From an uncultured Oscillospiraceae bacterium (lineage in GTDB: Bacteria; Bacillota; Clostridia; Oscillospirales; Oscillospiraceae), in NCBI GenBank assembly GCA_947629915.1, contig CANRFN010000001.1:86579-150578 (forward strand): 64,000 nucleotides of DNA, written 5' to 3'. The notes below the pieces were generated by a model. The model was given only the letters and a program-made list of their open reading frames with translations, did not search any database and was not told where the DNA came from. The position numbers were made by a program, and so were the translations under genes. Shown here piece after piece: positions 43,834 to 52,326 of the stretch. The stretch's first letter is position 1. Each line of letters starts with the position of its first letter.

Positions 43834-45564
43834 ATGAAAAAACGTCTTCTAGCCCTTCTGTTGGCGCTGATGCTGCTGCTGTCCCTCTTCGGCTGCGGCG
43901 GAGGCGGCAACAGCGCGGCCACCAATCCCCCGGCAACCCAGACAGAGGCCCCTGCCGCTCCCACCGATGGGGAGCCCACGCAGGCGCCCGCCAACCTGGA
44001 CGCCAGCGGAAAATACACCCTCAGCGAGGACGGCGAGGCCATCCTCAACGACCCCGGCCTCAGCGATGCCCAGGCCACGGAGGACAACTACCGGGTCTTC
44101 TACGAGATCTTCGTGGGCTCCTTCTCGGACTCCGATGGAGACGGTATTGGAGACCTCCGGGGCATTATCAACCGGATGGACTACCTGAACGATGGCCAGG
44201 ACGGAGATGGCCTGAGCCTGGGGATCGAGGGCATCTGGCTCTCCCCCATCTTCCTCTCCGGCAGCTACCACAAGTATGACTGCAATGACTACTACCAGGT
44301 GGACCCCAAGTTCGGCACCGAGGCAGACCTGAAGGAACTGGTGGACCTCTGCCACGAGCGGAACGTGAAGGTGATCCTGGACCTGGTGATCAACCACACC
44401 GGCACCAAGAACCCGTGGTTCACGGAGTTCGCCGAGGCCCACCGCAGTGGCAACACCGCCAGCGAGTACTACGATTTCTACACCTACTACACCAAGGGCG
44501 AAGAGGCCCCCGCCGGCAGAACCTTCTACAACCTGTCCGGCACCGATGTGATGTACGAGGGCAACTTCTCCTCCGAGATGCCGGAGCTGAACTACGACAA
44601 CGAGGCAGTGCGGCTCAGCGTGCTGGATGTGGCCAAGTACTATCTGGACCTTGGCGTAGATGGGTTCCGCTTTGACGCCGCCAAGTACATCTACTACGCA
44701 GACGATGCCCGCAGCGGCGAATTCTGGGTATGGTTCATGAACGAGCTCCGGGGCGTCAAGCCAGACATCTACACCGTGGCCGAGGTGTGGGACGCGGACG
44801 GCATCACAGACCGCTACTTCCCCGCCCTGAACTGCTTCAACTTCACCACCTCCCAGAGCAGCGGCCTCATCGCCACCACTGCCCAGGCCGGGGATGTGAA
44901 CAAGTTCACCGCCTACGTGGACAGCTATCTGGATCGGATCACCGCTCTCAACCCGGACGCCATGTATATCCCCTTCATCGCAAACCACGACACAGACCGG
45001 GCCGTGGGCTACCTTCCGGAGGCCACCGGGCGGATGAAAGTGGCGGCAAACCTCTATATTCTCTGTCCCGGCTCCCCCTTCCTCTACTACGGTGAGGAGC
45101 TGGGGGCGGCGGGCTCCCGGGGCAGCTCCAACACGGACGCCAACCGCCGTCTGAAGATGGAGTGGGGCGATGGGGACACCATCAATGACCCGGAGGGCGC
45201 CTCGTACAACGCCACCCGGGTGAGCGCACCGGCGGTGGACCAGCTGGCCAACGGGGACAGCCTTCTGAGCTACTACAAGCGGCTCATCATGATCCGCAAG
45301 GCCAACCCCGCCATCGCCCGGGGAGACTACACGCCCCTGGTGTTTACCGACACCAAACTGGGCGGTTTCACCGCCACCTATGAGGGCACCACCGTGGCAG
45401 TGCTCCACAACACCACCACGAAGGACATCACGGTAGATCTGTCCACGGTGTCCGATCTCAGCTTCACCGGGATCAACGCCTGCATCGGCCTGGGCACCGC
45501 CACATTGGAGGGCTCCACCCTGACCCTCACAGCCCAGACCAGCGTGGTGCTGTCCTGCAGCTGA
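43834..45564 (+). CDS. Extracellular GH13 alpha-amylase-family lipoprotein
   Basis: Surface-tethered alpha-glucan hydrolase of 576 residues. Signal ends in lipobox LFGC with Cys21, then a Gly/Pro/Thr-rich linker to about residue 60. The GH13 barrel has the N-terminal signature YRVFYEIFVGSFSDSDGDGIGDL, VILDLVINHTG, nucleophile Asp281 in DGFRFDAAKY, acid/base Glu317 in VAEVWDADG, and Asp386 in ANHDTDRA. A beta domain closes the chain. It should cut starch or maltodextrins near the transporter. Start ATG 43834 has GGAGG 5 bases upstream. Confidence 0.9.
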   Translation: MKKRLLALLLALMLLLSLFGCGGGGNSAATNPPATQTEAPAAPTDGEPTQAPANLDASGKYTLSEDGEAILNDPGLSDAQATEDNYRVFYEIFVGSFSDSDGDGIGDLRGIINRMDYLNDGQDGDGLSLGIEGIWLSPIFLSGSYHKYDCNDYYQVDPKFGTEADLKELVDLCHERNVKVILDLVINHTGTKNPWFTEFAEAHRSGNTASEYYDFYTYYTKGEEAPAGRTFYNLSGTDVMYEGNFSSEMPELNYDNEAVRLSVLDVAKYYLDLGVDGFRFDAAKYIYYADDARSGEFWVWFMNELRGVKPDIYTVAEVWDADGITDRYFPALNCFNFTTSQSSGLIATTAQAGDVNKFTAYVDSYLDRITALNPDAMYIPFIANHDTDRAVGYLPEATGRMKVAANLYILCPGSPFLYYGEELGAAGSRGSSNTDANRRLKMEWGDGDTINDPEGASYNATRVSAPAVDQLANGDSLLSYYKRLIMIRKANPAIARGDYTPLVFTDTKLGGFTATYEGTTVAVLHNTTTKDITVDLSTVSDLSFTGINACIGLGTATLEGSTLTLTAQTSVVLSCS

Positions 45565-45610
45565 TTCATCCAATCTGTGCCCTACCATTCCAGCAAGGAG
45601 GATTCCATAC

Positions 45611-48439
45611 ATGAAAAAAACCTGCAAGCAATCCCTGCGCCGGCTCCTCAGCCTTCTGATGGTGCTGGCCATGGTGATCTCCCTCACCGCCGGCATGGCT
45701 GTGGCCGCCGGCGGCGGGGTGACCATCAAGCTCCACTACCACCGGGAAGACGGCGTCTACGATGACTGGGACGTCTGGACCTGGGGCGATGGCATGGACG
45801 GCGTGGCCTATCCCCTGGTGGAAGAGGACGGAGAGATGGTGGCCACCATCTCCGTGGTCCCCGGCTGCACCAGGGTGGGCTTCATCGTCCGCAAGGGCGG
45901 CGACTCCTGGGCAGACAAGGACATCCAGTCCGACCAGTTCATCGAGCTGCCTGACGTGCTCTCCGGCACCGTCCACATCCTGGTAGAGTCCGGCGTAGAG
46001 GGCTACACCCGGGAGGACGGCCCCGATGTGGTCACCGGCATTCTGGTGTCCAAGTCCACCTATGACTCCGATGCCAACGCCATCCACGTCACCACCACCG
46101 CTCCCCTGTCCGGGGACCTGGCAGGCCTCTTCACCATCCAGGGGGATGCCGGCGATGTGGCCATCGCCTCCGTGACAGAGGATGGGGACAAGCAGTATCT
46201 CGTGACCCCGGCAGAGCCCCTGGACCTGAGCAAGAGCTATAAGCTGGTCTATGACGGGCTGGAGTACAAGATCAACCTGCCCAACATCTTCTCCACCAAG
46301 GACTTTGAGGACGAGTTTACCTACACCGGCGGCGATCTCGGCGCCACCTGGACCGCAGAGAAGACCACTTTCCGGGTGTGGGCCCCCACCGCCACGGCCC
46401 TGTCTGTGAACCTGTACGCCAGCGGCACCGAGGGCACCGATGACCTCATCGAGAAGGTCCCCATGGCCCAGGATGTGAACGGCACCTGGGTGGCCGAAAA
46501 AGAGGGAGACCTGAACGGCACCTACTACACCTACGAGGTCTCCGTGGGCGGCGCCGTGAACGAGGCGGTGGACCCCTACGCCCGCACCACTGGCGTGAAC
46601 GGCAAACGGGCCATGATCCTGAACCTGGACGCCACCGATCCCGAGGGCTGGGATCAGGACAGCAACCCCAACGCAGGCCTCAACTACACCGACACCGTGA
46701 TCTACGAGCTCCACGTCCGGGACCTCTCCACCGACCCCGCCTCCGGCATTGAGAACGTGGGCAAGTTCCTGGGCCTCATTGAGACCGGCACCAAGACCTC
46801 CGGCGGCGCGGCCACCGGCATCGACCACATCAAAGAGCTGGGCGCCACCCATGTGCACCTGCTGCCCAGCTACGACTTCGGCTCCGTGGATGAGACCAAG
46901 CTGGACACCCCGCAGTTCAACTGGGGCTACGATCCCGTGAACTACAACGTCCCCGAGGGCTCCTACTCCACCGACCCGTACAACGGCGAGGTCCGGGTCC
47001 GCGAGATGAAAGAGATGGTCCAGGGCATGCACGAGAACGGCCTCTCCGTGATCATGGACGTGGTGTACAACCACGTACAGGACGCCGGCAAGTTCTGCTT
47101 CAACCTGCTGGTCCCCGGCTACTTCTCCCGCATCGATGAGAACGGCTCCTACTCCAACGGCTCCGGCTGCGGCAACGACACCGCCTCCGAGCGCAGCATG
47201 GTGAGCAAGTACATCGTGGACTCCGTGAAGTATTGGGCGGATGAGTACCACATCGATGGCTTCCGCTTTGACCTCGTTGGCCTGCTGGATGTGGACACCA
47301 TCAACGCCCTGGTAGAGGCCGTCCACGCCGACCACCCCGATGTGATCTTCTACGGCGAGGGCTGGACCATGACCACCTCCGTGACCAAGGAGGGCGTGAA
47401 GCTGGCCACCCAGACCAACTCCTCCCTGACCCCGGGCTTTGCCTACTTCAGCGATAACATCCGGGACGCCATCAAGGGCGGCGTCTTCGACAAGAACCCC
47501 GGCTACGTCTCCGGCGCCTCCGGCAAGACCGCCACCATCTCCCAGAGCTTCATGGGCAAGGCCAGCTGGTGCACCAACCCCAGCCAGAGCGTAAACTACG
47601 CCTCCTGCCACGACAACAACACCCTCTTTGACCGCCTCGCCATCTCCCGTCCGGACGCCTCCCGGGAGGACCTGATCCGGATGAACAAGCTGGCCGCCGC
47701 CATCTACTTCACCAGCCAGGGCATCCCCTTCCTGCAGGCCGGTGAGGAGATGCTCCGCACCAAGCCCAACGAGGACGGCAGCCTGAACGAGAACAGCTAC
47801 AACGCCTCCGATGCGGTGAACCAGTTGAAGTGGGAGACCCTGGACGACCCCGAGTACCAGGACGTCTTCGAGTACTACAAGGGCCTCATCGCCTTCCGCA
47901 AGGCCCACGGCATTCTCCGGCTCACCAACGCCGAGGATGTGTCCTCCGCCGTGCACATGGTGGGCAGCCTGCCCGCCAACGTCATCGCCTTCAATCTGGA
48001 CGGCGGCCTGAACGGGGAGACCGCAGACGGCATGTATGTGATCTTCAACTCCAACACCGAGGCCAAGAGCGTCCCCCTGCCCGAGGGCTTCCAGTGGGAC
48101 GTGTACATCAACGCCGAGAAGGCCGGCACCGAGGTGCTGGAGACCGTACAGGACAGCGTTGAGATCCCGCCCATCTCCGCCATGGTGCTGCTGAAGGGCG
48201 CCGAGGCCGCAGCCGAGCCGGAGCCCGAGCCCACCGAGGCGCCGGAGGCACCTGCCCAGACAGAGGCCCCCGCCCAGACGGAAGCCCCCGCCGCCACACC
48301 GGAGCCCACCCCGGCCCCCACGCCCGCCCCGCAGCAGTCCGGCGGCGGCAGCACCGGCGTGATTGTCGGCATCATTGTCGCCATCGTGATCGTAGTGGCC
48401 GGCGTGTTCGTGGTCCGCAGCAAGAAGGGCAAGAAGTAA
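45611..48439 (+). CDS. Membrane-anchored extracellular type I pullulanase
   Basis: 942 residues; hydrolyses alpha-1,6 links of pullulan, starch or glycogen fragments outside the cell. Signal peptide (about 1-35), CBM41-like domain (IKLHYHREDGVYDDWDVWTWG), an added beta domain (about 140-225), CBM48-like domain (TFRVWAPTATALSVNLY), then GH13_14 with YNVPEGSY (445-452), Asp554, Glu583 and Asp668. A Pro/Glu/Thr/Ala-rich linker (about 865-910) leads to a C-terminal TM helix and KKGKK stop-transfer sequence. There is no LPXTG, so the enzyme is held by its tail in the membrane. Confidence 0.93.
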   Translation: MKKTCKQSLRRLLSLLMVLAMVISLTAGMAVAAGGGVTIKLHYHREDGVYDDWDVWTWGDGMDGVAYPLVEEDGEMVATISVVPGCTRVGFIVRKGGDSWADKDIQSDQFIELPDVLSGTVHILVESGVEGYTREDGPDVVTGILVSKSTYDSDANAIHVTTTAPLSGDLAGLFTIQGDAGDVAIASVTEDGDKQYLVTPAEPLDLSKSYKLVYDGLEYKINLPNIFSTKDFEDEFTYTGGDLGATWTAEKTTFRVWAPTATALSVNLYASGTEGTDDLIEKVPMAQDVNGTWVAEKEGDLNGTYYTYEVSVGGAVNEAVDPYARTTGVNGKRAMILNLDATDPEGWDQDSNPNAGLNYTDTVIYELHVRDLSTDPASGIENVGKFLGLIETGTKTSGGAATGIDHIKELGATHVHLLPSYDFGSVDETKLDTPQFNWGYDPVNYNVPEGSYSTDPYNGEVRVREMKEMVQGMHENGLSVIMDVVYNHVQDAGKFCFNLLVPGYFSRIDENGSYSNGSGCGNDTASERSMVSKYIVDSVKYWADEYHIDGFRFDLVGLLDVDTINALVEAVHADHPDVIFYGEGWTMTTSVTKEGVKLATQTNSSLTPGFAYFSDNIRDAIKGGVFDKNPGYVSGASGKTATISQSFMGKASWCTNPSQSVNYASCHDNNTLFDRLAISRPDASREDLIRMNKLAAAIYFTSQGIPFLQAGEEMLRTKPNEDGSLNENSYNASDAVNQLKWETLDDPEYQDVFEYYKGLIAFRKAHGILRLTNAEDVSSAVHMVGSLPANVIAFNLDGGLNGETADGMYVIFNSNTEAKSVPLPEGFQWDVYINAEKAGTEVLETVQDSVEIPPISAMVLLKGAEAAAEPEPEPTEAPEAPAQTEAPAQTEAPAATPEPTPAPTPAPQQSGGGSTGVIVGIIVAIVIVVAGVFVVRSKKGKK

Positions 48440-48520
48440 GGCATTGAAGACACTGGGACAAGGATAGCGCATGGCAAGCGATCCGTCTTGATCCCAGTTG
48501 CACAGCCGACCCGCCAAAAG

Positions 48521-48618
48521 CAACAGCCAGGCGCGGCGCCCCGATGGGCCCGCGCCTGGCTGTTGCCCTTTTCCCGGCGCAGAATACCCCCGGCTGCCAG
48601 CGCGGCAGCCGGGGGTAT
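48521..48618. terminator. Tandem bidirectional terminators between pullulanase and malQ
   Basis: Two long hairpins: CAACAGCCAGGCGCGG paired with its complement ending near 48566, and ATACCCCCGGCTGCC (48584-48598) with GGCAGCCGGGGGTAT (48604-48618), 15 perfect pairs. They separate convergent genes. Confidence 0.85.
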
Positions 48619-48633
48619 GATTATGGGTATGGA

Positions 48634-50076
48634 TCAGTGTCTCCTGGCGTACCGGTTCATCCGGCGCATGGCCGTCCTGGTAGCCTCCAGGGGGGCCAGG
48701 TCCGTCATGCGCCACTCCCAGTTGGGGCTGCCCACCGTGCCGGGGGTGTTCAGCCGGGCGGTGTCGTCCAGCTCCATCAGGTCCATGGCGGTGAGCACGG
48801 CGATGTCCGCCGCGCTGTGGAGCACATGGTGCATCATGCGGTACGGGAAGGCCTTGTTCCGGCCGTCCTTCCGAAGCCGCTTGTCCACCTCTGTCTTCTC
48901 CTTGGCGGTGAGATCGTTGTACCAGCCGATGGCGGTCTGGTTGTCGTGGGTGCCGGTGTAGATCACCTGGTTCTGTACCGGCTGGCTGTCTGCCAGGATG
49001 GTGAACTCCACCACGTTCATACCGGGGAAGCCGAAGGCGTCCCGGAGCTGCAGCACCTCGGGGCGGAGATCGCCCAGGTCCTCTGCCACGATCCAGATGT
49101 CCGGCAGCTCTTCCAGCAGCCGGTGGAAGAAGGCGTAGCCCGGGGCCTCGATCCACTCGCCATCGATGGCGGTCTCGCAGGTCCCTACGATCTTCCAGTA
49201 GGTGTCAAAGGCGCGGAAGTGGTCGATGCGGATGATGTCATAGAGGCGCATGCAGTACCGCAGCCGCTCGATCCAGAAGTGGAAGTGGTCCGCCTCCATC
49301 TTGTCCCAGTTATAGATGGGGTTGCCCCAGCGCTGCCCGGTCTCGCTGAAGTAGTCCGGGGGCACGCCGGCAATGTGGGTGGGCTTGCAGTCCTGGTCCA
49401 GCAGGAAGGTGTCCCGGTTCTGCCACACGTCCAGGGAGTCTATGCCCACATAGAAGGGCACGTCCCCCACCATGAGGATCCCCTTCTTCGCCGCATAGGC
49501 CCGGAGGGCATTCCACTGGCGGTAGAACTCATACTGGAGAAACATCCGGAAGCGGATCTCATCGGCATAGGGGGTGATGTCGTAGGCCTGGTTCAGGATC
49601 CAGTCCCGCTGCTCCACCGGCCACTCGTTCCAGCAGCGCATGCCGTTGTGGGCCTTGAGGGTCATGAAGACGGCGTAGTAGTACACCCACCCCTCCTGCC
49701 GGCAGAAGCTGTCTAAGGCGTCCTTCTCCTTCCCTGCCACTTCAAAGGCCTCAAAGGCCTCCTGGAGGTACTTCAGCTTGTGCTGCCGAGCCCGGTCGTA
49801 GTAGATGCGGCCGGTGTTGGGCAGTGTCTCCCGGCCCGGCGTCAGGTACCCCTCCTCCTGGAGGATGTCCAGGTCGATATACAGCTCATCCCCCGCATAG
49901 GAGGAATAGGGCTGGTAGGGGCTGTTGCCGTAGCCCAGGGGATTCAGGGGCAGCACCTGCCACAGGCGGAATCCGGCACCGGCCAGATAGTCTACAAACC
50001 GCCGCGCCTCGGCCCCGAAGCTGCCCACGCCGTCCGGGGACGGGAGGGATGCCACCGGCAGCAGCACGCCGGACAT
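48634..50076 (-). CDS. malQ: 4-alpha-glucanotransferase (amylomaltase, GH77)
   Basis: Cytoplasmic disproportionating enzyme that transfers maltosyl units between maltodextrins. About 480 residues; N-terminal MSGVLLPVASLPSPDGVGSFG, the GYGNSPYQPYSSYAG loop, nucleophile Asp in IIRIDHFRAFDTYW, acid/base Glu in VAEDLGDLRPEV, and stabilising Asp in YTGTHDNQTAIGWY. ATG 50076 follows AAAGGAA; a TTG nine residues earlier with AGAGGAG is an alternative. Confidence 0.95.
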   Translation of the reverse strand: MSGVLLPVASLPSPDGVGSFGAEARRFVDYLAGAGFRLWQVLPLNPLGYGNSPYQPYSSYAGDELYIDLDILQEEGYLTPGRETLPNTGRIYYDRARQHKLKYLQEAFEAFEVAGKEKDALDSFCRQEGWVYYYAVFMTLKAHNGMRCWNEWPVEQRDWILNQAYDITPYADEIRFRMFLQYEFYRQWNALRAYAAKKGILMVGDVPFYVGIDSLDVWQNRDTFLLDQDCKPTHIAGVPPDYFSETGQRWGNPIYNWDKMEADHFHFWIERLRYCMRLYDIIRIDHFRAFDTYWKIVGTCETAIDGEWIEAPGYAFFHRLLEELPDIWIVAEDLGDLRPEVLQLRDAFGFPGMNVVEFTILADSQPVQNQVIYTGTHDNQTAIGWYNDLTAKEKTEVDKRLRKDGRNKAFPYRMMHHVLHSAADIAVLTAMDLMELDDTARLNTPGTVGSPNWEWRMTDLAPLEATRTAMRRMNRYARRH

Positions 50077-50197
50077 TCTGTTTCCTTTATGATCCAAACA
50101 AACCACTCCTCTGCTCTTGGTCCAATGGGTGTTTCAACACGATACAACAGGATGCATCCAGATTCCCTTGCTTCCGGGGATCTGCATTCTGGTCTCT

Positions 50198-50226
50198 AGT
50201 ATAGTGGCGGGAGATAATGTTGTCAA
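50198..50226 (-). promoter_or_regulatory. Promoter of malQ
   Basis: Minus-strand TTGACA (50226-50221), 17-base spacer, TATACT (50203-50198), a near-consensus promoter giving a leader of about 115 bases. Confidence 0.8.
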
Positions 50227-50289
50227 CCGCCGGAATTTCCAAACCTTTTCCCGGCTTTTCGAACTATTGTGCAAGTCCGTGCGACCGAA

Positions 50290-51891
50290 TCAGTTCTTCC
50301 ACCCGAAGTTGTGCAGCTCCCGGGTAAAGGCACGGTGGGTGTGCCAGCGTTCGGCATATCGGCTCAGCGCCTTCTGCTTGCCGTTCGCCTCGCCCAGAGA
50401 CTCCCGTACCTCCCCATAGGTGGCCACCAGTGCCGCCTTATCGGGGTACTCTTTTCTGCTGCACGGCACCAAGGTGGCCGCCACATTCTTTTCGATGGAT
50501 CCCGCCAGCTGATCCAGAAGCTGCAGGCGCTCCTCCGGACTGGGATAGGCGATGGTGCCCTTCCACTGCCGGAGGCAATCCCGGAAGACCTGCTCTCTGG
50601 ACATCCCCTCCTGCTCTCCTCTCGGCATGCCCATCTGAAACACATTGGGATCAAAGGAGATGCCGCTCATGGCGTCCTTCTCAGCCCGCCGCATCAGAAG
50701 GCTCTCAGGCTCCCCCTGGAGCAGGACAGTGAAGATGACACTCGCCTCTGGGGGGACCGCAGCGGTATCCCAGACGTTCTTCTGGAAAATCGCCTGGAAA
50801 TCACCTTTCAGAAGGCGGAAGAGGAACGTGCGGAATGCACTCTTATAGTTACACTTCGGCCTTCCCAGCCACAAGTTGCCATAGGACCACTCTGGAAGCG
50901 GCCTGTCCAGGACGGTATCCATCCACGCCCTCGCAGCGGCCGGGTCCTCAGAGTAAAGCCGCAGCCGCAGATAGTTCAGAGGGCTGGTATCCGAGCGGAA
51001 GGCCTCCCGCCAAAGCGCCTCAATGTCCTGCCGGGGCAGATCCAACTCCACGGCCAGAGCCGCGGCCTCCAGAGCCACTTCGCTGCGGACGATCAGTTTT
51101 TCCGCAATCCGCTGTACGCCGTCCATGGCGGCCTGGTAGCGTTCTCCCTTAGAGAGCGCCTCATTTCTCACCACTGTGAGGTATAGCTGGGGATTGACCG
51201 CTATACAAGCCCGCACACATTCCAGCTGAGACGCCAGGTCCGGCATCATCAGGATCGCCTCTTTCGCGAGGGTCACCGAGAGGGCATCGGTCTTCTGGGT
51301 GAGCAGCGCCACCCACCCATGGAGAAACTGCGGGAAGTCCTCCGGCGCTCCGCCCATGGCGTCCAAAAGATCCTGCAGACGCATCTTCTGGTAGTTCTGG
51401 AAGTCCATCAGCGCACGGATGGCCTCCTGCGGGTGCTCCCCGATGCGGTACTCCGCCTGCATCATGTCCATCAGCAAGGTCTGGATCGGAATCTCAGCCG
51501 AATGTCCAGACCCCAGGGAATCCACATTCACATAGCACAGCTCGTTGAATTCCACTTCCTCGACACAGCCGGTCTCATCGTCCGTCTTCACTTCCAAGCG
51601 CAGAAGCTGGTATCCCAACAGCAGAACCAGATCGTACCGTTTTGCAGCAAGGCAATCGTCCACAAGAGAACAGGCATTTTGTACATCAGACAAGATACGT
51701 GTCCTGTCCATGAACTTGATATCGCCAATCCACTCGATCCACTGGTAGCATTCCGGATCATATGCCTCCAGAACCCGCTCTCCCCGCTGGATCCCCTCCA
51801 GTCTGTCCACGGTCTCCCTGCACGCCAAATCCAAACCTGTCTGCCCCTCTGCCGCTTCGGCAGGCATCTGATCTGCATCGGTGCGCTCCAT
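50290..51891 (-). CDS. Unknown 533-residue helical protein
   Basis: Cytoplasmic, acidic, no signal or TM segment. The chain is almost all amphipathic helices, with helix-pair spacing such as DLVLLLGYQLLRLEVKTDDE, RIAEKLIVRSEVALEAAALAVEL and SPLNYLRLRLYSEDPAAARAWMD, suggesting an alpha-solenoid scaffold. The C-terminus (ALSRYAERWHTHRAFTRELHNFGW) is basic and aromatic. Nothing catalytic was recognised. It has its own promoter and lies among alpha-glucan genes without an evident link. ATG 51891 is used, 9 bases after GAGAGGAA; GTG 51900 is too close to that site. Confidence 0.7.
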   Translation of the reverse strand: MERTDADQMPAEAAEGQTGLDLACRETVDRLEGIQRGERVLEAYDPECYQWIEWIGDIKFMDRTRILSDVQNACSLVDDCLAAKRYDLVLLLGYQLLRLEVKTDDETGCVEEVEFNELCYVNVDSLGSGHSAEIPIQTLLMDMMQAEYRIGEHPQEAIRALMDFQNYQKMRLQDLLDAMGGAPEDFPQFLHGWVALLTQKTDALSVTLAKEAILMMPDLASQLECVRACIAVNPQLYLTVVRNEALSKGERYQAAMDGVQRIAEKLIVRSEVALEAAALAVELDLPRQDIEALWREAFRSDTSPLNYLRLRLYSEDPAAARAWMDTVLDRPLPEWSYGNLWLGRPKCNYKSAFRTFLFRLLKGDFQAIFQKNVWDTAAVPPEASVIFTVLLQGEPESLLMRRAEKDAMSGISFDPNVFQMGMPRGEQEGMSREQVFRDCLRQWKGTIAYPSPEERLQLLDQLAGSIEKNVAATLVPCSRKEYPDKAALVATYGEVRESLGEANGKQKALSRYAERWHTHRAFTRELHNFGWKN

Positions 51892-51924
51892 ATATGACAC
51901 TTCCTCTCCGCAAGAGATACCTCC

Positions 51925-51952
51925 ATTTTACAAGATTCTCCCAAGATTGCAA
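51925..51952 (-). promoter_or_regulatory. Promoter of the unknown 533-residue protein gene
   Basis: Minus-strand TTGCAA (51952-51947), 16-base spacer, TAAAAT (51930-51925). The 435-base gap 51892-52326 also holds the next promoter and nothing else recognised. Confidence 0.55.
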
Positions 51953-52139
51953 TGGGAAAAGCCCGATCTTTTCCCGCATTTTGGAGTGATTATTCGGCGT
52001 GTTGCCTTCTGCGTGGGTGCGGGTCTCTCCTCCCGCATCGAAAGGGCCGCCCTCTCCCATCTCGGACCATACCTGACAAATTTTTCGCAATGGAACTCTT
52101 GACTTTTCTTCCAAAAATGCATGTGCGGGGCATTCATTC

Positions 52140-52168
52140 TTGACAGTATCCCCAATTTCCTATAAACT
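52140..52168 (+). promoter_or_regulatory. Promoter of the pulA-GDE-glucosidase-HAD operon
   Basis: Perfect TTGACA (52140-52145) with TAAACT at 17-base spacing (52163-52168); TATAAA at 15 bases is the other reading. A leader of about 150 bases precedes pulA. Confidence 0.6.
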
Positions 52169-52326
52169 GACTTTGGCATGTCAGGCGGTTTCATTGATAT
52201 CGTGCGCTGGGTTCCGGATACGTCTCTGTCGTTGTTTTCCGCAGGCCCTGTCCCTCATACAGGACCTGTCTTTCGGTTCAATCTCCGCCTAAACTGCCTT
52301 CGGAACCTGCCGATGGAGGCATCACC

